Shown: one piece after another, positions 1 through 7,200 of the stretch
Position numbering within the stretch: position 1 is the first letter of the stretch
How the letters are laid out: the number at the start of each line of letters is the position of its first letter
DNA from: DALYDP01 sp964348685
GTDB lineage: Bacteria > Patescibacteriota > Gracilibacteria > Peribacterales > Peribacteraceae
Direction of reading: 5' to 3'
Assembly (NCBI GenBank): GCA_964348685.1
Contig: CAYGDM010000006.1
Location: 1-27,218, forward strand
Length of the DNA stretch: 27,218 nt
Translations under genes and position numbers: made by a program
Notes under the pieces: generated by a model
The model's database searches: none
Told to the model about the DNA's origin: nothing
Seen by the model: the letters and a program-made list of their open reading frames with translations, nothing else

Positions 1-1293
1 GGTCCGGACACCGAAATGTTCTTTTGGGTCGGCAAATCCCCCGAGCCACCCGCCGGCAGTAATCCTGCGAATGATGATGCGAACTGGATGGAAATTTGGA
101 ACGACGTGTTCATGCAGTACAACAAGAAAGAAGATGGAACGTTCGAACCGCTCTCGCAGCAGAACGTTGATACCGGCATGGGCCTGGAGCGCGTCGCAGC
201 CGTGCTGCAAGGAGTGAGCAGCGTGTATGACACGGACCGCCTGAAACCGATCGTCGATAGAGTCACGACTGACCGCACAACGCCGGAGCGCGAACGCCAC
301 GCGCGCATCGTCACCGACCACATCAAGGCCGCGACGTTCATGATCGCCGACGGCGTGCGCCCGTCGAACGTCGACCAAGGGTACGTCCTCCGCCGTCTCA
401 TCCGCCGCGCAATCCGCTCGCTGCGGCAGCTGGGGATCCACGACCAGAACGCCTGCGTCGCGATCGTCGACGAGGTGATCGCGCAGTACGGCCACGTGCA
501 CACGCACATCAAAACGCAGGAACTCGCGATCGTGAACGCGATCGAAACGGAGGAGGCGCAATTCAGCAAGACATTGCAGGAAGGCCTCAAGCAGTTCACG
601 AAAACTGCTGAACAACTTTCTAGTACAACAATGGACGGCCAGAGCGCGTTCCACCTCTACGACACGTACGGCTTCCCGCTGGAACTCACGAAGGAACTCG
701 CAGCGGAAAAAGGCCTGACGATCGACGAGAAAGGCTTCAAGAAATCGTTCGAAGCGCACCAGGCGTTGTCGCGCGCAGGCGCCGAACAGAAGTTCAAAGG
801 CGGCCTCGCCGACCACAGTGCGGAGACGACGAAGCTCCACACCGCGACGCACTTGTTGAACGCTGCGCTGCGAAAAATTCTCGGCACGCACATCTCGCAG
901 AAAGGAAGCAACATCACGGCGGAGCGTTTGCGCTTCGACTTCAACCATCCGGATAAAATGACGCCGGAACAGATCGCAGAAGTAGAGAAGCTTGTGAACG
1001 ATGCGATCAACGCCGATCTCCCCATCGCCTACCACCTCACGTCCGTCGAAGGCGCGAAGGCGGAAGGCGCGATCGGCGTATTCGATGATAAATATGGCGC
1101 GGAAGTAAAAGTCTATCAAGTGGGTGACGGCAGCTTCAGCAAAGAAATCTGCGGCGGACCCCACGTCGCGCGCACCGGCATGCTCGGTAGCTTCAAAATC
1201 CAGAAAGAAGAAAGCTCGTCGGCTGGAGTCAGGCGCATCAAAGCCGTCGTGTCGGGCGGCCCTGCGGACATTGAAGCGGCGGGAGAGGCCTAG
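1..1293 (+). CDS. alaS: Alanine--tRNA ligase, 3' part (start lies before the window)
   Basis: This charges tRNA-Ala with alanine in the cytoplasm and edits mischarged Ser/Gly. The reading frame is open from base 1, so the catalytic N-terminus is cut off by the window edge and 430 residues are visible. Seen: class II signatures GPDTEMFF (first residues) and TGMGLERV, the helical tRNA-binding segment with RRLIRRAIR, then the editing domain. Its zinc/editing motifs are intact: HxxxH (H280, H284 of the visible part) and CxxxH (C384, H388). The protein ends about 40 residues after CGGPH, so the DHHA1/C-Ala domain of the usual ~870-aa enzyme is absent. From family knowledge, shortened AlaRS forms occur in reduced lineages including CPR; this is not a frameshift visible here. 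The tag stop is at 1291. Confidence 0.95.
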   Translation, partial: GPDTEMFFWVGKSPEPPAGSNPANDDANWMEIWNDVFMQYNKKEDGTFEPLSQQNVDTGMGLERVAAVLQGVSSVYDTDRLKPIVDRVTTDRTTPERERHARIVTDHIKAATFMIADGVRPSNVDQGYVLRRLIRRAIRSLRQLGIHDQNACVAIVDEVIAQYGHVHTHIKTQELAIVNAIETEEAQFSKTLQEGLKQFTKTAEQLSSTTMDGQSAFHLYDTYGFPLELTKELAAEKGLTIDEKGFKKSFEAHQALSRAGAEQKFKGGLADHSAETTKLHTATHLLNAALRKILGTHISQKGSNITAERLRFDFNHPDKMTPEQIAEVEKLVNDAINADLPIAYHLTSVEGAKAEGAIGVFDDKYGAEVKVYQVGDGSFSKEICGGPHVARTGMLGSFKIQKEESSSAGVRRIKAVVSGGPADIEAAGEA

Positions 1294-1313
1294 GATCCTG
1301 CGATGAATGGCAC

Positions 1314-1319
1314 TAGGAT
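1314..1319 (+). promoter_or_regulatory. -10 box TAGGAT, predicted leaderless promoter of 1326
   Basis: TAGGAT is followed by six bases and then the GTG start at 1326, which puts the predicted transcription start on the start codon. No Shine-Dalgarno site is present. It is one of a repeated series in this window. Confidence 0.55.
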
Positions 1320-1325
1320 AACGGC

Positions 1326-2468
1326 GTGAAGCGCCTGAATGCCGCCATCGCGTTGTCATTGCTACTCGTGTGCCAGACGGCTTCGGCGATGGAGAGCATG
1401 ACGTGGAATTTGCGCGGCGAAGTTCCCGCCGGACTCACGCCCCAAAACCTCACGACGGTCGAAGTGACGACGGAAGGTCTCTACGTGAAAACCATGACCG
1501 ACGGATTTATCCAACTGCCGCCGCTTACCTCGCGCGCGGATTCGCTCGTCATCACCCTCACGAACGTCGACACGCCCGAGCTCGCGCTCATTTGGACGAT
1601 GCCCGACCTCGCCGCCGGCAGCTATTACCAATCGGAGATCATCCTCCCCACCGGCAACACGAAAGAAGCGACTGTTGTACTGAACCAGATCCCCGAATGG
1701 AGCTGGACCGCGACGAACCTGGCGCTGGCATTCCCCGCCGGAGCCGAAGTACTCGTGAAGCAGATGGAATGGAGGTCGTATGCGGGCATCGAAAAAATCT
1801 GGAACGGCATGCTGAGCTTCTGGACCCCGGACACGTTCACGCTCTACTCGATCAACTTCCTCTGGGGACCGCTCATCGGGACAACGCCCGAAGCGCGAAC
1901 GACGCTCTTCGAAAAACTGCCCCCGCGCTCGTGGTCCGCCACGCGGTTCATGTACGGCATCCTGCTTGTCACCGGCGTCGCGGCGGGCGCGGCACTCTGG
2001 AACAAACCCGATGGCAAGAAACGCACCATTGCGATCATCGCGATCACGGGATCCATCCTCTGGGTCGTCTTCGACGCGCGTATGACGCAGGAAGTGCTGA
2101 ACTACGCGCGCCACGACTGGAAAACGTACGTCCTCGCGGCGCCGGGCGAACGCGTACTGCGCACACACCGCGATCTCTACGACAGGCTCGACGAGATCGA
2201 CGTCCTCCTCGGCGACGATCCGTCGTACGTCCTCCTCGAAAACGATCTCGGCCCGTACTTCGCCAACACGCGCTACAAACTGTACCCCGCGAAGCCGATG
2301 ACGCCGGAAGCCCCGGGCGACGCGACCGCGTGGGTGATCCTCGGCATGCCGGACATCCTCGTGGAGAACAGCGCACTGATACAAAAAGACGGAACGGTGC
2401 TCGTACCGCGGGGGGAGCTCGTGCAACAGTTCGAAGACTTCTCGTTCTTCTACCGCGCGCTCCCATGA
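1326..2468 (+). CDS. Exported/membrane-anchored protein of unknown function
   Basis: I do not recognise the family. The 380-aa product starts with a clear signal peptide (KR, hydrophobic core, TASA-M cleavage-like site near residue 21). An extracytoplasmic beta-rich stretch of about 180 residues follows, then two membrane helices near residues 207-225 and 234-249. The remaining ~130 residues include a charged region and a proline-rich segment. The GTG start is chosen because a TAGGAT -10 box lies exactly six bases upstream. Its TGA overlaps the ATG of the next gene (ATGA at 2465), so the two are translationally coupled and probably form a two-gene operon. Pairing with a GT-C-like membrane protein suggests a cell-envelope role, but that is inference only. 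Confidence 0.8.
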   Translation: MKRLNAAIALSLLLVCQTASAMESMTWNLRGEVPAGLTPQNLTTVEVTTEGLYVKTMTDGFIQLPPLTSRADSLVITLTNVDTPELALIWTMPDLAAGSYYQSEIILPTGNTKEATVVLNQIPEWSWTATNLALAFPAGAEVLVKQMEWRSYAGIEKIWNGMLSFWTPDTFTLYSINFLWGPLIGTTPEARTTLFEKLPPRSWSATRFMYGILLVTGVAAGAALWNKPDGKKRTIAIIAITGSILWVVFDARMTQEVLNYARHDWKTYVLAAPGERVLRTHRDLYDRLDEIDVLLGDDPSYVLLENDLGPYFANTRYKLYPAKPMTPEAPGDATAWVILGMPDILVENSALIQKDGTVLVPRGELVQQFEDFSFFYRALP

Positions 2469-3874
2469 ACTTCGTCGCCTTCGTCATCGGCGTCGCACTT
2501 CCCACCCTGACCGGCTGGGCACTGCTTCGAAGTATCGAAGGAAACGCACCCGTGCTCGGACGCGTCGAACGCTGGGCGGCGGGCGCGGCGCTCGGGATCA
2601 CGCTCACGATGTGGCTCGCGTTCGTGGCGCATGTCACGGTCGGACTGCCATTCTCACGGCTGGGGTTCGCGGGCGTCGAACTGCTCGCGCTCGCCGCATG
2701 CGGCGGTTTCTGGCTTTGGCGTAAACCAAGCGGCCAATCCCCCGTCCTGCCCGCATCGGATCCACGCCCCTGGTGGGAGGTCATCGTCTGGGTTCTCCTC
2801 GCGTTCTCCGTCGCGAAAGTCATCGTCGCCGCGACGACATTCCTCCTGCTGACGCCCACCTACCTCGACGACACGCTCGACAACTGGAACCTGCGTGGGA
2901 AGGTCTACTTCGAAGACCAAACACTGACGCTCGTGATGCCCGGCGAAGACCCGGTCACCTCGCCGAAAGGCGTCAGCTCGTACCCGCCCGCGGTGCCCCT
3001 CTTCAAGGCGTCGCTCGCCGCATTCGCCGGCGAGTGGACCGACCCTCTTATCAATGCGCCGCACGCGCTGTGGTTCGCGCTCTCGACCGTCCTCCTCTAC
3101 GCCGCAGTGCGCAAACGCCTCGCGCGGCGCTGGGCGCTGCTCGCGGCATACGCCTACCTCGCGATGCCTCTCGCCACGATGCACGGCACGAACCCGTACG
3201 CCGACGTGTTCGTCTCTGTACACGTGTTCCTCGCCGCGTCGTGGACGCTCGACGCCGTGCAAGAACGCGACCCCGCCCGGATGCAATCACGATTCCTCTT
3301 GCTCGGCCTCGCGTTCGCCGCGCTGTCGTTCACGAAAAACGAAGGCATCGTTCTGTATCTCCCGCCGCTCGTCTTGATCCTGCTCGTCGCGTTCGCGCTC
3401 AGGCTCCGTGCAAAAACGATCGATGTACGCGCGGCGTTCTTCCCGTTGCTCCGTGCAGCGCTCCCTCTCCTCGTGGTCGCGCTCCCATGGCTCATCTTCA
3501 AGTGGAGCAACGGCCTCACGTTCGGCAACGCGAAGGCATTCAGCGATTTCAGCATCTACTGGCGCGAAAACGTCCTTCTCTCGGTCGCGATCAACACGTT
3601 CCTCGAAGGCAACTGGCTCCTCCTCTTCCCGCTGCTCTTCGGCCTCCTCGCGTGGCGGTGGCGCACGGCGTGGCACACGTACCTGCCCCTCTCCGCGTTC
3701 CTCGCGATCGTCTACATCGGCCAGCTTCTGATCTTCCTCTTCACCGATCTCGCGGTCGAAGCGCTCATGCAGACCGGCTACGCGCGCGGCCTCATCCAGC
3801 TCTTGCCGTGCATCGTGCTGCTGACGACGCTGCTACTCGAAAATGCAGTCAGAGAAGAAGATTTGTCATCCTGA
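2465..3874 (+). CDS. Polytopic membrane protein, GT-C glycosyltransferase-like
   Basis: The 469-aa product is very hydrophobic, with roughly ten or more membrane helices. An acidic pair, YLDDTLDNW (D135-D136), lies in the loop after the first helices, and a YPP motif follows near residue 173. This resembles GT-C enzymes (ArnT/PMT-type), which use lipid-linked sugars and carry the catalytic acidic residue in the first large outer loop. The family call is by architecture and motif, not by a firm match. The start overlaps the previous stop (ATGA). The 3' end, including the TGA stop, lies inside the first copy of a REP-like palindrome, which may act as a transcript end. An O-antigen ligase-like or other lipid-sugar transferase is an alternative. 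Confidence 0.75.
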   Translation: MNFVAFVIGVALPTLTGWALLRSIEGNAPVLGRVERWAAGAALGITLTMWLAFVAHVTVGLPFSRLGFAGVELLALAACGGFWLWRKPSGQSPVLPASDPRPWWEVIVWVLLAFSVAKVIVAATTFLLLTPTYLDDTLDNWNLRGKVYFEDQTLTLVMPGEDPVTSPKGVSSYPPAVPLFKASLAAFAGEWTDPLINAPHALWFALSTVLLYAAVRKRLARRWALLAAYAYLAMPLATMHGTNPYADVFVSVHVFLAASWTLDAVQERDPARMQSRFLLLGLAFAALSFTKNEGIVLYLPPLVLILLVAFALRLRAKTIDVRAAFFPLLRAALPLLVVALPWLIFKWSNGLTFGNAKAFSDFSIYWRENVLLSVAINTFLEGNWLLLFPLLFGLLAWRWRTAWHTYLPLSAFLAIVYIGQLLIFLFTDLAVEALMQTGYARGLIQLLPCIVLLTTLLLENAVREEDLSS

Positions 3875-3928
3875 GCCTGACGAAGGATGACATCAATCGC
3901 GTGCATGGTTCGTCAAGCTCACCATGAC
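3865..3928. repeat. Pair of REP-like palindromes in opposite orientation
   Basis: Bases 3865-3891 (GTCATCCTGAGC...AAGGATGAC) form a 27-base unit with 8-base inverted ends. Bases 3904-3928 are the reverse complement of a closely related unit that reads GTCATGGTGAGC...AACCATG. The two units share the core GTCAT(CC/GG)TGAGC(C/T)TGACGAA and face each other across a 12-base spacer. This is the layout of a BIME-type repeat. The first unit contains the stop codon of the upstream gene. Confidence 0.8.
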
Positions 3929-3986
3929 ACGCTAAACCTACTTGCACGAGTATGGCATTTGCATGGCAGTGACCGACCACTCGCTG

Positions 3987-3992
3987 TATTCT
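3987..3992 (+). promoter_or_regulatory. -10 box TATTCT, predicted leaderless promoter of 4000
   Basis: TATTCT (preceded directly by TG) is followed by seven bases and ATG at 4000. There is no Shine-Dalgarno site between them. Confidence 0.55.
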
Positions 3993-3999
3993 TCGAGCC

Positions 4000-5217
4000 A
4001 TGGCCAACTACTGCGCATTTCTCGGAAACCACCCCCAGCTCAGCATCGCGGAACTCGCGACGCACTTCGCCGACTTCAGCGTGAAGCAGCGCTTCCCGAA
4101 GCACGTCGTCGTGTTCGAGACGTCGCAGCAGATCACCCAGAAGGATCTCGACCGCCTCGGCGGGACGATCCTCATCGGCGAGCACGTCCCAGAATTCAAA
4201 AAGCGCGAAGACGGGCCGACGGTGCTGGTGAACGAAACGATGAACGTGAAAGGCAAGACGACATTCGCTATCCGCTCGATCGGCGTCGATAAAAACGCGG
4301 TGCACGATTTGTACCGCATGGGAAAGATGGCGCTGAAGAAAGCGGGCAAACCCGCGCGCTACGTCGGCAACGAACACGAACCCGCCGCGACTGCACTCTT
4401 GAAAGCGACCGAACTGATCACGGGCAAGGGCGGCCGCGAATTGATTTTGCTCGCCGATACGGAACGCGACGTCTTCTGGGGCGGCAAGACCGTCGCCGCG
4501 CAGGACCTCGATGCCTACACGAAGCGCGACATGAAGAAGCCGGTGCGCGATACACGCGTGGGCCTCTTGCCGCCGAAACTGGCGCAGATCCTCCTCAACG
4601 GCGGCGAATGGCTCGCGCGATCCAGGAATCCGAAACTCCCGAAGAAGCTCACCATCCTCGATCCGTTCTGCGGCACGGGCGTCATCCCGCTTGAAGCGCT
4701 TCTGCGCGGATGGACGATCCACGGCTCCGATGCGTCGCTCAAGGCGGTGAACGGCACGCTGAAAAATCTGGAATGGGCGCGCAAGGAGTACGGCATCCCC
4801 AAGAAGGACGTGCCCGCATCGATCTGGAAACAGGACGCGACGAAACCGTTCGCCATCAAGAACGGCGTCGACTTCATCGCGACCGAAACGACGCTCGGCC
4901 CGCCGCTGAACGCGCGCCCGACGGTGAAGGACGCGCAGAAAATGCGCACGGCCGTGGAAGAAACGGAAATCGCGTTCTTGAAGAACGTCCGCGCGACGCT
5001 GCCGGGGGTGCCGGTGGCACTCACGCTCCCCGTGTGGATGGTGTCGTCCGGTCCGCTGCTGCTCGAGCGACTCTGGAAGGAACTGCCGGACCTCGGCTTC
5101 GATGCCGTGCTTCCCGCTGGGCTGCAGGGCGACTTCCCCGGACGAGCAAGCCTCCTCTACCGCCGCGGCGACGCCGTCGTGGGACGCGAAGTCGTGTTCC
5201 TCGCGCAGCGGCCATGA
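4000..5217 (+). CDS. THUMP/Trm11-TrmG10-like RNA methyltransferase
   Basis: The 405-aa product has an N-terminal ~190 residues compatible with a divergent THUMP-type RNA-binding region. A Rossmann SAM-dependent methyltransferase domain follows, with the SAM loop DPFCGTG at D221-G227. The segment LLPPKLAQILLN just before it is like the PKLAR(x)LVN stretch of Trm11/TrmG10 (COG1041) enzymes, which methylate N2 of tRNA guanosine. Motif IV, normally (D/N)PPY, here reads TETTLGPPL (T295-L303), so the acidic/Asn and aromatic residues are not in the usual form. The start is fixed by a -10 box seven bases upstream. The TGA overlaps the next ATG (5214), making it the first gene of a three-gene overlapping operon. 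The substrate is uncertain because of the altered motif. Confidence 0.75.
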   Translation: MANYCAFLGNHPQLSIAELATHFADFSVKQRFPKHVVVFETSQQITQKDLDRLGGTILIGEHVPEFKKREDGPTVLVNETMNVKGKTTFAIRSIGVDKNAVHDLYRMGKMALKKAGKPARYVGNEHEPAATALLKATELITGKGGRELILLADTERDVFWGGKTVAAQDLDAYTKRDMKKPVRDTRVGLLPPKLAQILLNGGEWLARSRNPKLPKKLTILDPFCGTGVIPLEALLRGWTIHGSDASLKAVNGTLKNLEWARKEYGIPKKDVPASIWKQDATKPFAIKNGVDFIATETTLGPPLNARPTVKDAQKMRTAVEETEIAFLKNVRATLPGVPVALTLPVWMVSSGPLLLERLWKELPDLGFDAVLPAGLQGDFPGRASLLYRRGDAVVGREVVFLAQRP

Positions 5218-5765
5218 GGGAGTACCTGCGGATCTTCGCGAAGACGGCCGTCGCGGTCTTCTTCGTGTGGCACGTCGTCGCCGTCGGGGTGTACACGATC
5301 CCCGGCGAAGCGAAAGACGGCCCGTCGACGTGGATAAAGGAGAACGTCGTGCCGCGCGTGGCGCCGTACCTGCTTCTCACAAGCCAGTGGCAGCAGTGGA
5401 ACCTCTTCTCGCCGAATCCGTTGCGGCGCATCGTGTTCTACCGCATCGAAAAACAGAATCCGTACGGCGAATGGGCGTACGTCACATCGATCAACGCCGA
5501 CACCTACGGCATCTGGCGCCACGCCGTCCGCTTCAAATTGCTCGGCCAAGCGCTCGAAGAAAACACGCAACGCCCCGAGCTTGCCGAGCGCGCGGCGCAG
5601 GTGCTCTGCCGCGAATTCGCATTCAAACCCGACACCGGCATCCGCATCTGGCACGACCTCACGATCGTCCCCTACCAGTGGCCGTCGCCTAATAAGGAAT
5701 GGTGGGACTCTTGGACTCCCGCATTCGAAAGCTCACTCGCGATCGAAACCCTCTGCAACCCATGA
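5214..5765 (+). CDS. Small membrane protein with WxLFxPxP motif, HTTM partner
   Basis: The 183-aa product has one N-terminal membrane helix (about residues 7-27). The rest is mixed alpha/beta, with a conserved-looking QWQQWNLFSPNP stretch near residues 61-72. A W-x-L/M-F-x-P-x-P element of this kind is what I associate with DUF5819-like proteins, which are often encoded beside HTTM-domain proteins; this is from memory and unverified. The gene overlaps both neighbours by ATGA and the next gene is an HTTM protein. The layout is therefore consistent with a partner subunit at the membrane. The biochemical role is unknown. Confidence 0.7.
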   Translation: MREYLRIFAKTAVAVFFVWHVVAVGVYTIPGEAKDGPSTWIKENVVPRVAPYLLLTSQWQQWNLFSPNPLRRIVFYRIEKQNPYGEWAYVTSINADTYGIWRHAVRFKLLGQALEENTQRPELAERAAQVLCREFAFKPDTGIRIWHDLTIVPYQWPSPNKEWWDSWTPAFESSLAIETLCNP

Positions 5766-7066
5766 AGCGCCTGGTAACAGCCATCGACGGCTATTTCTTC
5801 TCCCAGCGCAGCGCGTGGCCGTTCGGGCTGATGCGCATCGCCTGGGCGGCGGTCGCACTCACGTTCTTCCTCCGCCAATGGCCGGATGTCGCAACGTACT
5901 ACAGCGACGCCGGGTTCCTGCCACGCGATCTCATCTACCTCGTCACGCGCGACAATTGGATATTCAGCGTGCTGAACTACAACGGCGAGGCCTGGTACGC
6001 GTGGACGTGGTACGGCGTGATGCTCGCGGCGCTGACGTGCTCGATGCTCGGTATCGCGCCGCGGACCAGCACCATCGCAAGCTACCTCCTCATGGCATCG
6101 TTCCACGAGCGCGATGCGATGACGCTCGGCGGAGGCGACACGGTGCTGCGAGTCATCGGCTTCATCCTCGCGATCGCGCCCGGAATCCACGCCGTGTCGT
6201 TTTCGCGCCTACGAAAGCAGTATGCGTCGTGGCGAAAAAACCGCTCATTCTTGGCGTCGGCCACGATGCCGACATGGCCGTACCGCTTGCTGTTGTGGCA
6301 GATCATCGTGATCTACATCTCGTCGCTCTGGTGGAAGCTCCTCGGCGAGATGTGGCTCGACGGCACGGCGGTCGGCGCGGCGCTGCATCACATGATCTTC
6401 ATCAACTGGTCGTACGGCGTCATGAACTATCTCATGCCGTTCGCGACGGCGATCACCTGGTCGACGCTGCTGTGGGAAGCGACGTGGATCCTGCTGCTTA
6501 TTCCCGCCCCGCTCGTCAGACGCGTTCCGCTCCTCAAAAAACTTCCGCTCAAGCGGCTCATCATCGCGGGCGGCATCGCATTCCACGGGTCGATCGCGTT
6601 CTTCATGGACGTCGGTTCGTTCTCTTACGCGATGCTCGTGGCGTACGTCGGGCTCTTTGACGACGCGGACCGCGCGTGGCTGAAGCGCGCAATCAACTCG
6701 CGCATGCGACACCCGATCATCGTCCTCTACGACGGATCCTGCCGCTTGTGTCGCCGGAGTGCGTTCGCCCTCGCGATGCTCGACGCATTCTCCCATTTGC
6801 GCCTCATCGACTTCCGCGACGCCTCGGCAAAGAAAAACATCGCGCCGCACCTCAGCGAATCGCAATTAGATCTCGCCATGCACATCCTGTTGCCGGACGG
6901 ATCGGTCCGCACCGGCTTCGACGCATTCCGCTTCATGAGCTGGCACCTGCCCGCACTCTGGCCCACCGCGCCCTTCCTCTACATCCCCGGCATCTCACAC
7001 CTCGGCCGCCTTCTCTACGCCCGAATCGCCCAAACCAGGCAGAAATGCACGCATGATAGGTGTTAA
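5762..7066 (+). CDS. HTTM-domain membrane protein fused to a DCC (DUF393) thiol-oxidoreductase domain
   Basis: The 434-aa product begins with RIAWAAVALTFFLRQWPDV and several membrane helices, as in HTTM proteins (horizontally transferred transmembrane domain, related to vitamin K-dependent gamma-carboxylase). The last ~115 residues form a DCC/DUF393 domain with YDGSCRLCRR (D324, C327, C330), a thioredoxin-like fold with a CxxC redox pair. Start: ATG at 5762 overlapping the previous TGA; a start further upstream would lie inside the preceding gene. HTTM and DCC are usually separate neighbouring genes, so their fusion here links the redox domain directly to the membrane domain. Substrate unknown. 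The stop at 7064 is just before the tRNA promoter. Confidence 0.85.
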   Translation: MKRLVTAIDGYFFSQRSAWPFGLMRIAWAAVALTFFLRQWPDVATYYSDAGFLPRDLIYLVTRDNWIFSVLNYNGEAWYAWTWYGVMLAALTCSMLGIAPRTSTIASYLLMASFHERDAMTLGGGDTVLRVIGFILAIAPGIHAVSFSRLRKQYASWRKNRSFLASATMPTWPYRLLLWQIIVIYISSLWWKLLGEMWLDGTAVGAALHHMIFINWSYGVMNYLMPFATAITWSTLLWEATWILLLIPAPLVRRVPLLKKLPLKRLIIAGGIAFHGSIAFFMDVGSFSYAMLVAYVGLFDDADRAWLKRAINSRMRHPIIVLYDGSCRLCRRSAFALAMLDAFSHLRLIDFRDASAKKNIAPHLSESQLDLAMHILLPDGSVRTGFDAFRFMSWHLPALWPTAPFLYIPGISHLGRLLYARIAQTRQKCTHDRC

Positions 7067-7071
7067 AAGCG

Positions 7072-7100
7072 TTGCACGCCCCCCTTTCCTTGCATACACT
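7072..7100 (+). promoter_or_regulatory. Promoter of tRNA-Asn
   Basis: TTGCAC (7072-7077) and TACACT (7095-7100) are separated by 17 bases. They lie about 25 bases before the tRNA, which fits a sigma70-type promoter for a short leader. Confidence 0.55.
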
Positions 7101-7125
7101 CGCGTGGCTGAAAAGCATTGGTTAT

Positions 7126-7200
7126 TCCTCGATAGCTCAATGGTAGAGCACCTCGCTGTTAACGAGGGGGTTGCTGGTTCGAATCCAGCTCGGGGAGCCA
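7126..7200 (+). tRNA. tRNA-Asn (anticodon GUU), CCA encoded
   Basis: The cloverleaf folds fully. The acceptor stem pairs 7126-7132 with 7190-7196 (one T-G wobble) and the D stem pairs GCTC 7135-7138 with GAGC 7146-7149. The anticodon stem pairs CCTCG 7151-7155 with CGAGG 7163-7167 around loop CTGTTAA, with GTT at 7158-7160. The T stem pairs GCTGG 7173-7177 with CCAGC 7185-7189 around TTCGAAT. The discriminator is G7197 and CCA is encoded at 7198-7200. The 3' half overlaps the end of the peptidase gene on the opposite strand. Confidence 0.97.

Noticed and set aside
1362..2426. Long minus-strand frame opposite the exported protein
   Set aside because: Its product is rich in Arg and acidic residues with no motif. 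The plus frame has a signal peptide and a -10 box at the right distance.
2773..3927. Alternative plus frame inside the GT-C-like gene
   Set aside because: It is an Arg-rich shadow frame. The overlapping hydrophobic frame has clear membrane helices and ATGA coupling.
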